Assembly (NCBI GenBank): GCA_051453625.1 | Contig: JBOZIK010000001.1 | Location: forward strand, 65,187,130-65,251,129 | Source of the DNA: Welwitschia mirabilis | Lineage: Eukaryota; Gnetophyta; Gnetopsida; Welwitschiales | Direction: 5' to 3' | Length of the DNA stretch: 64,000 nt | Shown: in pieces, positions 21,997 through 34,310 of the stretch | Position numbering within the stretch: position 1 is the first letter of the stretch | Layout of the letters: the number at the start of each line of letters is the position of its first letter | The notes under the pieces: model-generated | What the model saw: only the letters and a program-made list of their open reading frames with translations | Database searches by the model: none | Told to the model about the DNA's origin: nothing | Program-made: the position numbers and the translations under genes

Positions 21997-22284
21997 TGTA
22001 TTCTTTCAAAATCACTTTTAATTAAGCGATTATTGTTAAGTACAATTAAAGTACATTTAAGAATACCTATTGTATAATAAGGGTTGTGACCCTTGAATTT
22101 GTAACATTATATTCCTTTGTCTTGTTGATAAGCCTATGACATTAGGTGGGGGTAGATAGACTATGTGGATGTAATCAATGATAACTTTGAATTGATCTAT
22201 AATCATGATGTTATATTTACTAAATTCAATGTTCCTTTCTATTGAAAGGTTGGCTCTTGAATAATGATAAAAAGGAACATTACA
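21997..22284 (+). repeat. 3' LTR of element B
   Basis: 288 bp, pairing with 16255-16543. It starts TGTATTCTTTC, diverged at the first bases from the 5' copy, and ends GGAACATTACA. Confidence 0.88.
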
Positions 22285-22830
22285 TAATCTAAAGAAATAT
22301 TAACTATAAAATAAGAAATATTATAAGAAATAAAGAGTAAAATGAGGGTTACTAATAATAGACCTAAAGAAGTAGTAGATGAATAAAATATGTATCAAAA
22401 CCATTAAAGAAGAGATCATAAATTAAAAATAGATGATCATGTATTTTCTAAAGTGTCATCAATGAAATTAATAATGATAAGAATTAAAATTAACTTCTTG
22501 ATAATCATTTGAAATATTAAAATGCATTAGACTTTTTGCATACAATCTTGCTCTACTTCCTTAATTATTGTGCATGCATAATGTTTTCTATATAAGTATG
22601 CTAAGAAGGTATATTATAAATTCTTTGCATATGTTAAGTTGGTCTCATATTTAGGTGGACTATATTGTTCGACTATAGAAAATCTAAAAGTAATGCTAGA
22701 CTAATGAACTATCAATTTACAAAATAGAGAGATTCATCAAGTGAAGATAAAGTAAAATAATAATAGTGTTGATGAAGCCACTTAAGAACTAGAGAAAATA
22801 ATGAAAAATCAATATTAAAATCTTTTTTAA
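22285..22830 (+). pseudogene. Integrase C-terminal remnant of element A (third part)
   Basis: Continues the integrase interrupted by element B. DDHVFSKVSSMK is the GDxVxLKVSPMKG motif. FEILKCIRLFAYNLALLP and MHNVFYISMLRRYI match FEILxRIGPVAYRLxLPP and HNVFHVSMLRxY, and NSVDEATxELEKIMKNQY matches the chromodomain-like tail EATWELExxMRxxYPxLF near 22760-22820. The tail would guide integration in the nucleus. Several stops are present. Element C carries the same region at 40460-40714. Confidence 0.88.
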
Positions 22831-22899
22831 ATCTTATAATATGTAGTTATAATTTTTCATACTATTTATATATCTTAATTCCCAAGAATGAATATGTCT

Positions 22900-22912
22900 A
22901 AGTGGGAAAAGA
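22900..22912 (+). other. Polypurine tract of element A
   Basis: AAGTGGGAAAAGA directly precedes TGTCAAACC of the 3' LTR. Element C has AAGTGGGGAAGGA in the same position on the minus strand. Confidence 0.7.
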
Positions 22913-25900
22913 TGTCAAACCTCATATTTTATAAACCTTAATTATTTAATTATTTAACATATTAATATTTTAATTATATGATGATTTTTTAATTCTTCAA
23001 AGGCCTTATTAAAATAAGAGGGTATTTTAAGTAATTAACCTTGGTCTTTGTAATTTTCATAATTTAACATAAAAATGATAATAATTTTATTAGAAACATT
23101 TTTATGTAAAAATTAATACATAATTAAGAACTATTCAAATACTAAAACTAAAAAGTAATTTAAATCATATGGAAAAACTACTAAATTGAAAATTCTAGGA
23201 GATTATAATAGCATGTTTTACAAATTACCAATTAACATCTTGTTTACTCATTTAAATATCTAATAAATGTGATAAGTATATTATGCTTAATTATGAATAG
23301 AAATCTACTTCTTTGTATTATACAATTGATGAATATTATAGATTATGAAATAAATAAGCATATAAATAAGTACATGTACTATTACCTATAACCAAAAATA
23401 ATAAATGAGTAGATTTACTCTACCATAATCTTTATTTATTTGAGATGTGTTATAGCACTAGATTTATAAAATATTACTCATTTTATTCATTCGAATTAAA
23501 TAGGATTATCTCATTACATCATATGATAACTTTAAAATTAGTGCATTTTCTCTTTTCAATGCATGTCTTGAATTGATATTTATAATATATTAAGTGTTTT
23601 ATTCATTCAAGTTGAAGAGTTTTATCTCATTATGTTACATGACAATTTTAAAGTTATGCATTTATTATTTTGATGCATGCATTAAATTAAACTAAACATG
23701 CTTATGAGTCTATGAAAGATTAAGAAGAAGTTAGCATGAGAAAATGATGCATATAATAAAACCTTGCTAATTAAAGTAAGTAAATTACTTACCCTAGTTA
23801 GGAATATAAGTAATAAACATGATTTATCTTTTTAGAATTTAATATCACTTATTAGTAATCCCACTTATTAATGATAAATTATGTGATCCTATGGTCTTAG
23901 ATCATCTACCTCTGTTTACCCATAAATAGACATTCTTTTTTTTCTTACAAAAAAGAATACTTTTCATTTTTCATGTAAGTACATTTCCTATTTCATCACT
24001 TGTCATTCTATTACTTGAAGAGCTTGTAGCTTATAAAATTAAGGGTTTAAATCTTAGATATTAAAAACTTGGTGTTAGAATTTAGAAGCTTATAGATATG
24101 GATTCTTAAGCTTAAGGCTTCATCAACCTTTATCTATTAAGGAATGATAAATCTTTCCAAGTAATCCTCTTTACTTATAATGTTCATATAATGATTTCTT
24201 TTAAAACTCTAGTAGAGTGATGAAATATTATATTAGGCCATTAATATTGATTAGTATGACATTATGTTATAAAAGTGCTTCCTTCTTATTGGCTCTTACC
24301 AAGATGGTGAGGAGGAATGAATAGTCTCTCATGCATGGCAAATAAGGTTACCAATGGATGAGTATGACCAAGTGACTAAAGGGATCACTATAAAAATTTA
24401 GGTACCGATGTTGGTTTGCATTACTTTATATATTTAATAGTATATTTTATACATTATATTAATTTTATTAAGGGGAAAATTCTGATCCTCAAAATCTCTT
24501 TTAGGCTAATACTTTATGGCAATCCTAAGGATCATTGTAAACATTTTTTTGATGTATTAATTTTTTTTGTTGTAATTAATTTTTATTTTCTACATTCATT
24601 CACAATAATAATATTTAACGAAGATATATTTTAGCTACTTATTTTAACTAGTATATTCATTGTTTTACTAATGCTAATTATTGCATAGCTAGTTGTATAA
24701 TCTTTACCATGTTTACATACTAAATGTTAAATTTCTACAATAAAGGTATAGGTTAATAACTCTATAGATCATTAAATATTAGATACAAATAAGTGGATTT
24801 TTTTAAATTCTAATATAATGTTATATTTATAAAAATTCAAAAAATAGTTCTTTCTTATGTCTAATAATTTTTAATAAAATTATTTATGAAAATGGGGTAG
24901 GAAATAAAAGTAATTAATTTTAATTTTTGTAACTAATAGTTAGAATATTTTAAATATTAAGCATGCTAGGTTATAGAGGATTAAATAATNNNNNNNNNNN
25001 GTATTAAATAGCTTAAAAATGCAAAGTATTTTAAAAGTAATAATCATTATAGTATAAGATGATAGGACTATAACTTTGAAAAATTTAACAGTCTTTAACC
25101 TTATATGATAACCTTAGAAATCATATTCTTAGAGATCCAATATAGTTTAAACTAATTTTTTAGAATTATATTATGAGTATAGTTTATGAAAAGCCACTAT
25201 AATTTAGTTTTGTCTTTATAATTAATTAATTATTATTTTTTGATTATGATATCCCTTTAAAGCCTTAAAAGCATTATTAATAATGTCTTAAAGTATAGAA
25301 AAATTAGTAAATAAAATTATATAGCTAATGCAAGTATATGATATAAGTTATTATGAGTATCTTTAAGTTACATTATTCATGGATAATATTTTGTTAGAAG
25401 AGATACCTCTTTTACCTTTTTCATTTACCTTACTTTTAATATGCATGTCTATAAAGGTTTTCATCTTAACAATATAAGTAACTTGAATAGTCCTTGATTT
25501 ATCATTTATTTTATTAACTTATGATATAGCTAAATGCATCATATCTAGATAATTATGTCTTAATAATCATGTTTAAACTATAATTCTTTTTTTATCTTCA
25601 TTACACATAACCATGATAAATTGTCATATGAGCATGGATAAATGCTTTTAAAATTAGCATAGTTTAAGGTGTGGATTAGTTTCCTTTCAATATATACTTA
25701 AGATGTGATTTGATATACTTGAAATTTTTATTATTATAAAAATAAAAATAATAAAAATCTATTTATTTTGTTTGGCTTTTTATTACTATAATTGTAAATG
25801 AAAAGATGTCCTAAAATGTTTTTTCATTTTTTAATTCAGGTGATTGTTTCTAATAAAAGAATCTAATGATGATTAGAACTAATATAAATAAATAAATAAT

Positions 25901-26710
25901 ATATACTATAAAGAATTATATGCATATACTTATTTGGTGTATTTTTACTAAATTAGACTAAATTAAGATAATCTTAATAATGATCATCTTCATACTTGGA
26001 TTTGATCACTAGGTGTATCGTATTATTTTTTTTTCATAATACCCCTGTTGAGGTAGATTTAATTAGTATTCTCTTATGATATCCATGTATGAATTTACTT
26101 TAACTTAATATTCTAAAATATTGGCATCGAAGAATCATGTTGCACCATCTAGAAATGTTTCAACAAAGCAAGTGTTACTTGTAAGTATGCATCCACCTCA
26201 CATACCCCCTACTACTTGTACTAGGGGTATATCAAGATGAATTTTAAGCCTATAGAGTTAAGCCTATTTCTATTTGTATAGTTTAGAACCTAAAGTAAAA
26301 CTATCTCATGTTCAGAGGGTAGGCAGATACCAAGTTAGAACTATATTCATGGGAGTTGTAACCTCTTATTATATTGGTTAGGTATTATCCTTAAAATTAT
26401 TAATGTACATTTTATAATATGTTTACATATCCTTAACCATATTTAATATGTACCTCTATGTGATGAAAAACTAAGGAAAAAAATCTAGGACATAAAGTTA
26501 TGACATTGCTATTATTTGTAACCCAAAATAGCTTAGATATTCTTATAGATAATTATATAATAATTATATGATTTTTGTTTTTAAAGTATTAAAAAAATCT
26601 GATGAAAAATAAGTATAATTTCATCATAGGTTCCATTATATTTATTAACTAATAATATTAAATAAAGATTTTTTTTGCTTAATTAAGATAAAAAAAGTTA
26701 GGGTGTCATA
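22913..26710 (+). repeat. 3' LTR of element A
   Basis: Starts TGTCAAACCTCATATTTTA and ends GGGTGTCATA, where terminal CA has become TA. About 3.8 kb. It aligns with both element C LTRs in reverse and, with a large deletion, with 2175-4481. The terminal part (26600-26710: TAACTAATAATATTAAA, GCTTAATTAAGATAA) matches the C LTR end at 45721-45830. An 11-N gap is at 24990-25000. The small stop-free stretch at 24416-24634 is not a gene. Confidence 0.75.
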
Positions 26711-29700
26711 ACTACACTAGAGTAACTCCATACAATTGTCATAGATATAGTTTAGGAATTGAGAGAACACATAGCTGGGAGGATGGAGGAGTAGAGGTAC
26801 TATGTTAATAGGAGTATGCAAGTGTTACATGAACACATGAATAAGCAATATGCCCAGCTTAAACAACGGCTGTCATCTACGATGAGTAGGGTGATTTTGA
26901 TTGAGAATAGGATCTTAATAGACATTCCTAAGAAGATCTTGACACAACATAATGAGATGACCTTTGCTATGTAAGAGCATGTTAATAGATACTTCCCTAG
27001 AAAGAAGAAGCCACTCCATTTCCATCCCCTACTTTGCAAGAATCCACTATTGAATTTATCATATGACCATGTAGAAATTAACATATTTGTGTAATGCATT
27101 TTTTATACTCCTAAATTCCATTGCTTGCACACATTTCATGATGTATTTATTTTGTACCTAGAAAGCTATAATTTTATATGATATATATTTTGTAAGTGTA
27201 ATTTCATTTGATTTTTGTAAATATTAGTAGATATCTCAAGTGAATTTACAAGATTAATATCATGTATGAACATTGTATTTTTCAAAAAAGATGGTAAATT
27301 ATTAGGCATCCTTTGAAATTCTCTCTTTTGATCTATTATTCTCCTATATCATTTAGATGACATATATAGAAAACAATATGTTTGAAGCATAATTAATCAA
27401 GTTGACCATAGTTTACAAGAGATTTCTTGGTCTTGTTGAGGTAGTATTCTTGAAATTTATTCTATTTGTTTATTGATCATGCTTTATCATCAACTTGTAT
27501 TACAATTAAATTAGCCACTTAATTTGTTAATATACTAAAAAAAGCTAATTAAAGGCTATGTTGTAATTCCATATTTGTTCTATTTAATATTGTTGTAAAG
27601 CCTATTTTTAGAATACATAGATAAGTCTTCAAGGAATTCTCAAAATTTGGAAGAAAGATTGATTTTTCATTAGAACCAAAAACTTTCTAATTATATGAAG
27701 GACTTTCTTATCTATTCCTTGGCATTAAATAAAGTACTTGTGAATGAGGAAATTAATGAAATCATTCTTAACAATTGATTTTCGAGAGCATCCCATATTC
27801 TACATTGTGATGCCATAGCAAGAATGAATGATGATGTTTGATGGTGATCTATAATGGAAGAAAACATCATAGGCTAAGATTTAGTCAAGTGATACAATTA
27901 GAGATTATGAGCTCAAAATAATTATGCCATCCACTTGACATCTAGACAACTCCAAAAGATAATTATTAAGAAAACTAAAACAAAAAACAACTTAAAGATC
28001 TGACCATGCACATATTTCATTTGGATGATAATACTAGATAATAGTTAGTATATTGCATTAATAAGTATCACTTGGGATTCTAATTTTGAATATCTTCTAC
28101 TTATTAGAACCATTATCTATTTATGTCATTTGGAATATAGAACTACATGATAGAATAATTTAAGAAACTTGCAAATTAGCATACATGACAGATGGTACTG
28201 ATAGCCATGATTATCATCTACTTATGTCATATGGATGATTTGAGTAAACAACAGTTAGTTATTTATTAGAACTAACTAATTTTATATTACAAGTTATTTT
28301 AATCACATCTTTTACTTTGTATCTATTATCTAATTACCCACTATTCTAAAAGCATTAATGCCCCCTATAACTCCCATTTTATCATCTCTTGGCATCTTGA
28401 AAATAATTTAAGATTAAAGAGCAATGACCTATCTTGACCTATGAGAAACATGTCCTTAGTATTATGTTGTAATTCCTTCATTGATAATCTTTCACTTATA
28501 AGTGGAAGTAAATGATTTGGTTAATTAATAAATATTGATTTAATTATGTTTTTATTATATCAAATTCTCTTATATTCCTTATAGTTTTTATTAATTATAA
28601 TTAAGTAATATTATTTCATAATTGATACTGATTATAATGGTTGATCTAAATGAGAAGAGACTAGTTAATTAGTTAATAATTACATTTAGATTGCATTCTT
28701 CTCACTTGCATTTTAATTATTTCATTTCATCTACATTTAATTTACATTGCCTACATTTCATATTTTAATTTAAAAAATCGAAATTTGTATTCATCTTTCT
28801 TCGTATAAATTAATTTTTTAAATTCTTGCTAGATGTATTCTTAAGTTTATGACACGTGAGTTGATCCCACTATAAAATTGTGTTTTGTATATGAAATTAT
28901 AATTTTAACTGTTATAATTAAAGATATATTGAGGCAACTTAGATCTTTAACCACAAACTTGCATCATAACAGTGTGATTCTATGGATTTTCATCCATTAA
29001 AAATGGATCTTTATAGTGAAATGACTATAAGATTAGGTTGGCATAGTTAGGGATATAAATTTCTCAGAATAAGTTAGCTACCTCATGCTACTAGATGTCA
29101 CATTTAAAGTAATATGGCTATACATGTAAGTAAAGAAAAGTACACACATTTACTACACTAAGTAACTTAATAATATATATCTTTATTATTAAGAGTTATA
29201 ACCTTACTAAGAGTCATCTATAATATTAATTAATTATAATGATAACATTAATTAATCAATAATTCATACTTGTTAATGTTTAAAATGATGACAGATTTTT
29301 AAATAATACTGAATAATTATATTTTCATATGGATTCCTAAGAAAAATATTTCTTGTCTTCTCTAAAAGAATAGTTTTTTTCTTATTAATTTTCTTTAGTA
29401 GTATTAGACTTTTCATCAAGTATTTTTTGTACTTAGTTAATTTTTAATTTAAAGGTGATCTTATTCTTTAATGATTTCTTTTTAGAATTAAATTTTTTTC
29501 TTAAAGTTTATAATGATTTCTTATTATCAAACTAGTATGTTATCCACTGTATATTAATTTTGTATGTTTGACTAAGTGAAATCATATTTTTCTCTATATA
29601 TTTTATGAAAATGCTTATAATTTTAAACTCTTAAAAACTATGTTGCATATTTTATGAAAATGAAAGCCTCATCTAAGTGATAATGAATTTCATAGAAGAT

Positions 29701-30202
29701 CCATGCTATGTATTACATTTAGAATCATTTTAGATATATTATTAAACAAATTTCTACTAAAGCAAGAGAATCATATTCAAGAATTTAATAATGTATACTA
29801 TCATTTTCTATTTTAATAGAAGAAATTTTTTAAGTTGTCATTTCCATAAGTAAATTTTTAAAATTAAAAATTATTTAAATTTATGAGAAACCTACTGGTA
29901 TTCTAAGAAAGTGAAATGCAGTTAGATATGATTTTCCTTCATCTATTAGCCTTATATTTTTATGTTTCATTATTATATTCTTAAGACTATTATGATTCTA
30001 TTGAAAAACATGGAGAGAATTCTTATTTATAATTATAATATTTCTAAAAAAATATAATGTTTTTAATTGGAATGATCTTTATAAAGGAAAAGATGAAAAA
30101 TGTTAAGGCTTCAACCATCTTTTAAGTCTTAATCTAGCTCTTATTGGAAAGCTACTTTAGTAATTTCCTTTATTAAAGTTCTTAGAATTATTAACGCTAT
30201 CC
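26711..30202. other. Unassigned region with one coding-like stretch
   Basis: At about 26793-26966 the + strand keeps an open frame of less AT-rich composition, with SMQVLHEHMNKQYAQLKQRL (charged, helix-like) and ILIENRILIDIPKK. The minus strand is open over 26800-27099. I recognise no family. The rest is AT-rich without motifs apart from a degenerate ~105-bp repeat at 28010-28300. Confidence 0.35.
28010..28300. repeat. Degenerate ~105-bp repeat, three copies
   Basis: CATTTGGATGATA, CATTTGGAATATA and CATATGGATGATT occur at 28018, 28127 and 28228, each preceded by an ACCAT or GCCAT stretch and CTAYTTATGTCA-like text. Copies one and three also share an AGTTAGTTAT-like stretch downstream. Divergence is high. 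Confidence 0.35.
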
Positions 30203-30225
30203 ATATATATATATATATATATATA
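30203..30225. repeat. (AT)n microsatellite
   Basis: About 11 uninterrupted AT units immediately left of the solo LTR. Confidence 0.9.
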
Positions 30226-30235
30226 GAAAGTTAAG

Positions 30236-31557
30236 TGTTTTTTTTAGCACATGAACCAGATTTAAACTAGGTAAGAACCTAGTATCATTCTTTTACAAGG
30301 ATAATTGGAATTGGTTAAACTAAATTAATAAAACTCTTACTTAATTGAAAGTTATAAGAAAACGAAAATAAAAAATAGGGGGTTGAAAATTTTGGTTTTA
30401 AAAATAAATTTAGCAAGATGTAAAGTAAGAAAGCTTCAAGTCTTTGCTCAACTTGTTCTTCTATAATTCCTCACTTGATCATGCATTATAATATCCTTAA
30501 ACAAACTCCAAACAACTAAGTATGATGGCTTAGGTTATGGTGAAAAAATATCATTTACCATATAAGTATTGATGAATTTTAAAGTCAATGATCCTTCACA
30601 ACCTTATAATAAAAATGGAAAGTAAGGACTTAGTATACTCAAAATCCATGAAATCCTTAAGAGTTGGACTAATTAACTAATGAATTCACTTATTTAACCA
30701 AGAAATCTTGATAGTTACATTATTACTTAAGCATTATTAATACAAAATGATTTGTAACTAGTTATCAAAAGAAAAACAACTCTCAAGTATTAAATCAAAG
30801 AAAGGCACATTACATCAGAGATGAAAGGAAATTAAAATGGTCTTTTAAAGCAAGATCACTTCTTAGAGAAGCACTTAGGAGGCCATCACAACTTTACATT
30901 CTAAATGTTCTATGCTTTTCCAAAATAAAGGATATTATAATGAAAGGCTTAAGGAATATAGATAAGAATAGGAATGGGAAATGATTACAATCCTTTGGAT
31001 TATAGGCTTAGGTGATAATTTATTAAATTATGGCATTAGGTAGTGCAATTTTAATGATATCTCATTAGGTAGAGATCATTATGATGAAGTTAAAACTTAG
31101 ATGTTGGATGTCGCTACTTCTGTTAACCATTGTCATCATCATGTGTCTTCATTATTATCCTACTTAGCAATGTCACATGTCACTAGTGCTTGTAATTATC
31201 AGCACTATCATATGTCATCATGAATGTAAGTTATTTTCAAGGTGAAGTATGATCAAGCTCATAATTGTATTTAGATTAATTTCTTATGACAAGTTAAGAA
31301 CATGATATTTGAAGTGTTTTATGCTAAAGGATTAGTGGCATTAGATGACCTAGATGGCAATGCTAGCATTTTAGTCTAGATAAGCATCATTTTAAAACAT
31401 TTCCTTCAAAATGTTATGGGAAGGTGATGAGTCCATAATAAATGTGAAAAAGTAAAATAAAATATAGTTTTAATTATAAATAAATTATATTACTATCTTT
31501 TATTAAGATAAATTAGTTAATTAAATTGAAAAAAATATTAATTTTTACATGTTAACA
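30236..31557 (-). repeat. Solo LTR of the element D family
   Basis: 1322 bp alignable with the two D LTRs and the E LTR over its length. It starts TGTTTTTTTTAGCACATGAA and ends ACATGTTAACA. No polypurine tract follows on the right and no primer site precedes on the left, so it appears to be a solo LTR left by LTR-LTR recombination. Flanks are TTAAG and TTAGA, only loosely alike. Confidence 0.65.
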
Positions 31558-33590
31558 TTAGAAATTTGTTTTTATAGTATAGTAAGAAAAAGCTAGCAAT
31601 CATATTTAGATTGATAAAATTCAATGTTACACTAAAGATGGATATAATGTTATTCATAATAATTGTGCTATGTATTTTGCTTACCTAATCTACAAGTTAG
31701 ATCTTGAACATTCTCAAGTAACGCAAGTAAACAAATAGGTATAAAGTGAGTTAATCCTAGCTTATAAACTTAAAGAAGTAAATGCCTTAGGGAAAACTTA
31801 ATCCTTCAGAGGGGAGAGGAAGAGAGGGAAGGTAAGGAGGGTGAGTAGGGGGTATGGATGTGAGGTGAAGTTTTTTTTAATATTTAACTAATGACAATAA
31901 ATAATGCCAATTATTAAATGCAATAAAATGTAAATGCAAATCCTAAATATAAGTTTTAACCAATTTAATAAATCTATTATCACCCAGATTGACACTTATA
32001 ATTAAGATCAACTACAAATTAATGCCAATTTAATTACAATCAACATAAATTATAAGAACTATAAAAAAGAGATTTTAAGGGGTAAAGTACACTTTATTAA
32101 CCTTTAATAAAATACACTTCATTAAGTCCTCCTATAAACATAGTTCTTAAAGGAAGAAAACGTAGCCCAACACCAAGAAGATATCATTCATAAGTGGATG
32201 GATTCCCTTATGTAAGTAACTTGAATGTCATAAGCACTTTGATTTCAAAAGTAAGGCAAGGAAATAAAGGGATAAAAGGTTGATATGATTTGGGATGATG
32301 AACTAATTTAGCTAAAGGAAAAATTAGAATGACTACATTACAATTTTAGCTAAAAACAAAACTTGATTTTCTATTAGCCATTAACTTCATTCTCTAGTGT
32401 TATATCCTCTAATGTTTTATCATTTAATGATTTATCCTTTAGTGATAGATGAAACCTAATTGTAAGTGAAATTTTATTTCTTACTTTTCTAATTCTTTAT
32501 CTTCTAATCCTTTTACCCTAATGTTTTATCTTCTAGTCATAGTTGAAATGTGCTTGTTTTTTAAATGTTTCATACTTACTTCCTTTTGGTCTAAATAATT
32601 TGTAATTCATTATCTTAGGTTCTTGAGATTAAATATGCTTAATTTAAATTATTAATCTTGTTAAAAGTTCTTGTACTTATACTCAAAATCATCATTAAAT
32701 AGGGCAAGTTAGTTCTCTAATAATAATCATCTCACATTTAATCATTAGATTTATATTCTTAATGGTTTAATCTTTAGATTACAATGATTTCATTTCAAGA
32801 TATTTAAAGATAAGCTAAAGATCTATTATTCTAAAGCATATTAGTAAATAATGACCAATTTTATTAGTATGGCAAATAAGATATATTATGGTATATTTTA
32901 AAGAATTATAAGAATAAAAGGCTCATTTAGAAAAAGATAAAAGTTTTGACCAGTAAGAGGAATCCTTCTATTCATTATCCTTTCCACCATGCTGACATTA
33001 AGGGCTCATCATTTAAAGACAAAGTAATAATATAAAAAAGAAATTTTAAAACATTGTTTTTGTGATAACTTGATTTTAACTTTGGCAAGATAGAAGTAGC
33101 ATTATTTTTTATAATATCATCATCTAATAGACATTGGATATAATTTTTCTTAATATTGATCCTCCTCATCATAATACAATGGAAATTAAAGAAGTATTTT
33201 CTAATGCTAAATTATAAAGCATTTTTTAAAGTTATTATGAAGTTCATTCCTTCTCAAAGTCAATAAATATCTACCAAAATTTTAATATAGTATAATACTA
33301 ATGTGAAGGTTTTAAAAATGTTATCTTCCAAAAAGATATAATTTGTTATCATGAAGCCTTATGTTACAAAGATTTAAATATTGATAGCCCTTAAGTTGAC
33401 TCCTTTTCTTATTCTTATTTTAGTTCAAAGAAGTTTGAGATTTTTTTTTTTTGAAGAAATTAAAAAGATTTTTTATTCATTTTCTCATATATTTATTTAT
33501 GGAGTCTTCTGACATAACATGTTTTTAACTAGGTGCATTAGATTCATTATAAGTGCATTAAATTCATTATAATAATATTTCAATACCTTC
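31558..33590. other. Unassigned AT-rich region with a G-rich tract and a short tandem repeat
   Basis: No gene. A purine-rich, G-rich tract lies at 31808-31867 with four runs of at least three G. A 15-bp degenerate tandem (core TTTATC.TTTA) lies at 32397-32441 with a further similar unit near 32530. Confidence 0.5.
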
Positions 33591-34310
33591 ATAAATAATA
33601 TTACTCTTTTTTCTAAATTTCATCTTGTTAATTAGCAAGCTATGAATATTATGCCATTTTTGAAGGATGCAGTTGATCCTTTTTTATGAGCCATTTTTAT
33701 TACTAATCTTAAAACTAAATGTATAAATACTTCTCACCTTATGACTATTAGACATAGAGTGCATAATAAATTTGCTATTGAAAGTTGTTTGTGTTATTTC
33801 CTAGTTTTTAAAAATATGGACATTTTCTTATTTAACTAGAAAGTCTAGCTACATTTATGTATGTTTTACTTTGAGCATATTATAAGTGATTTTACATTTT
33901 CCAAAAAGGAAAAAAGGAAAAGAAAAGATTTAATTTTTTAACTTAGCATTTAAGATGCCAATTACAAAGAAGTTTTTAAGTTTTTAAAGAGAGGACTTAT
34001 TTCTTCTAAATTAAACAAAATTAAATTTTATGGTAGATTTCACTTTGATTCTTAATTATTCTTAGTTATTCAATTAAAATTTTATGAATTTATTTAAATC
34101 AAATTGTTTTCATTAATGTCTTTTTGATTAAAATCTTGACTTCATTTTCTTGAAAGTTTTCCAAGTTAATTATCAACTTTGAAGAAAGATATTTTAAAGA
34201 ATGAGTTAAAAATATCTTTTTAGGACATGGATAACTATAAGAATTTAGCAAAGGATTATTTTTTTGGTATAATTTAATTAAAGTTATTTTTTTAATATTC
34301 ACAAGTTTAT
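33591..34310 (+). pseudogene. LINE fragment (region between endonuclease and RT)
   Basis: The + strand reads NTSHLMTIRHRVHNKFAIES, resembling the DxNTxFFHxxTxxRRRxNKI motif found after the endonuclease of plant L1-type LINEs. About 400 bases on it reads ILKNELKISF.DMDNYKNLAKDYFFG, resembling xEIKxALFxMDxxKxPGPDGF, the block just before the RT domain. Both are in LINE order. Stops are frequent. It is broken off near 34310. The RT domain that would follow is found in the same orientation at 50080, on the far side of element C. Confidence 0.5.

Larger units (their letters stand above)
16255..22284 (+). mobile_element. Element B: gene-capturing non-autonomous LTR retrotransposon nested in element A integrase
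   Basis: Direct 289- and 288-bp LTRs with TGTAATGT...GGAACATTACA ends, a primer-binding site after the left LTR and a purine tract before the right LTR define a + strand element of 6.03 kb (758 bases are N). It splits the element A integrase cleanly: the frame before 16255 and after 22284 belongs to one integrase. ACATAAT occurs across both outer junctions (16249-16255 and 22282-22288), consistent with a target duplication whose exact five bases are ambiguous. No gag or pol motif was found inside. Instead it carries sense-strand ABC transporter and receptor-kinase remnants, and possibly a glutamate-receptor-like one. Confidence 0.85.
2175..26710 (+). mobile_element. Element A: decayed Ty3/gypsy LTR retrotransposon with two nested insertions
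   Basis: In order on the + strand: long LTR, tRNA-Met-type primer-binding site (4485), gag (about 6.0-6.6 kb), protease and reverse transcriptase (about 7.0-8.5 kb), insertion D, RNase H (15.0-15.4 kb), integrase (15.5-16.25 kb), insertion B, integrase C-terminus (22.3-22.8 kb), polypurine tract (22900) and 3' LTR (22913-26710). The order PR-RT-RH-INT is that of Ty3/gypsy. All frames carry many stops. The 5' start (about 2175) is an estimate; the other junctions are better supported. Its gag and LTR sequence matches element C, so A and C belong to one family. Confidence 0.85.

Noticed and set aside
21226-22015. Long open frames at 21226-21972 (+) and 21302-22015 (-)
   Set aside because: They consist almost entirely of N; the real bases are minisatellite and LTR edge.
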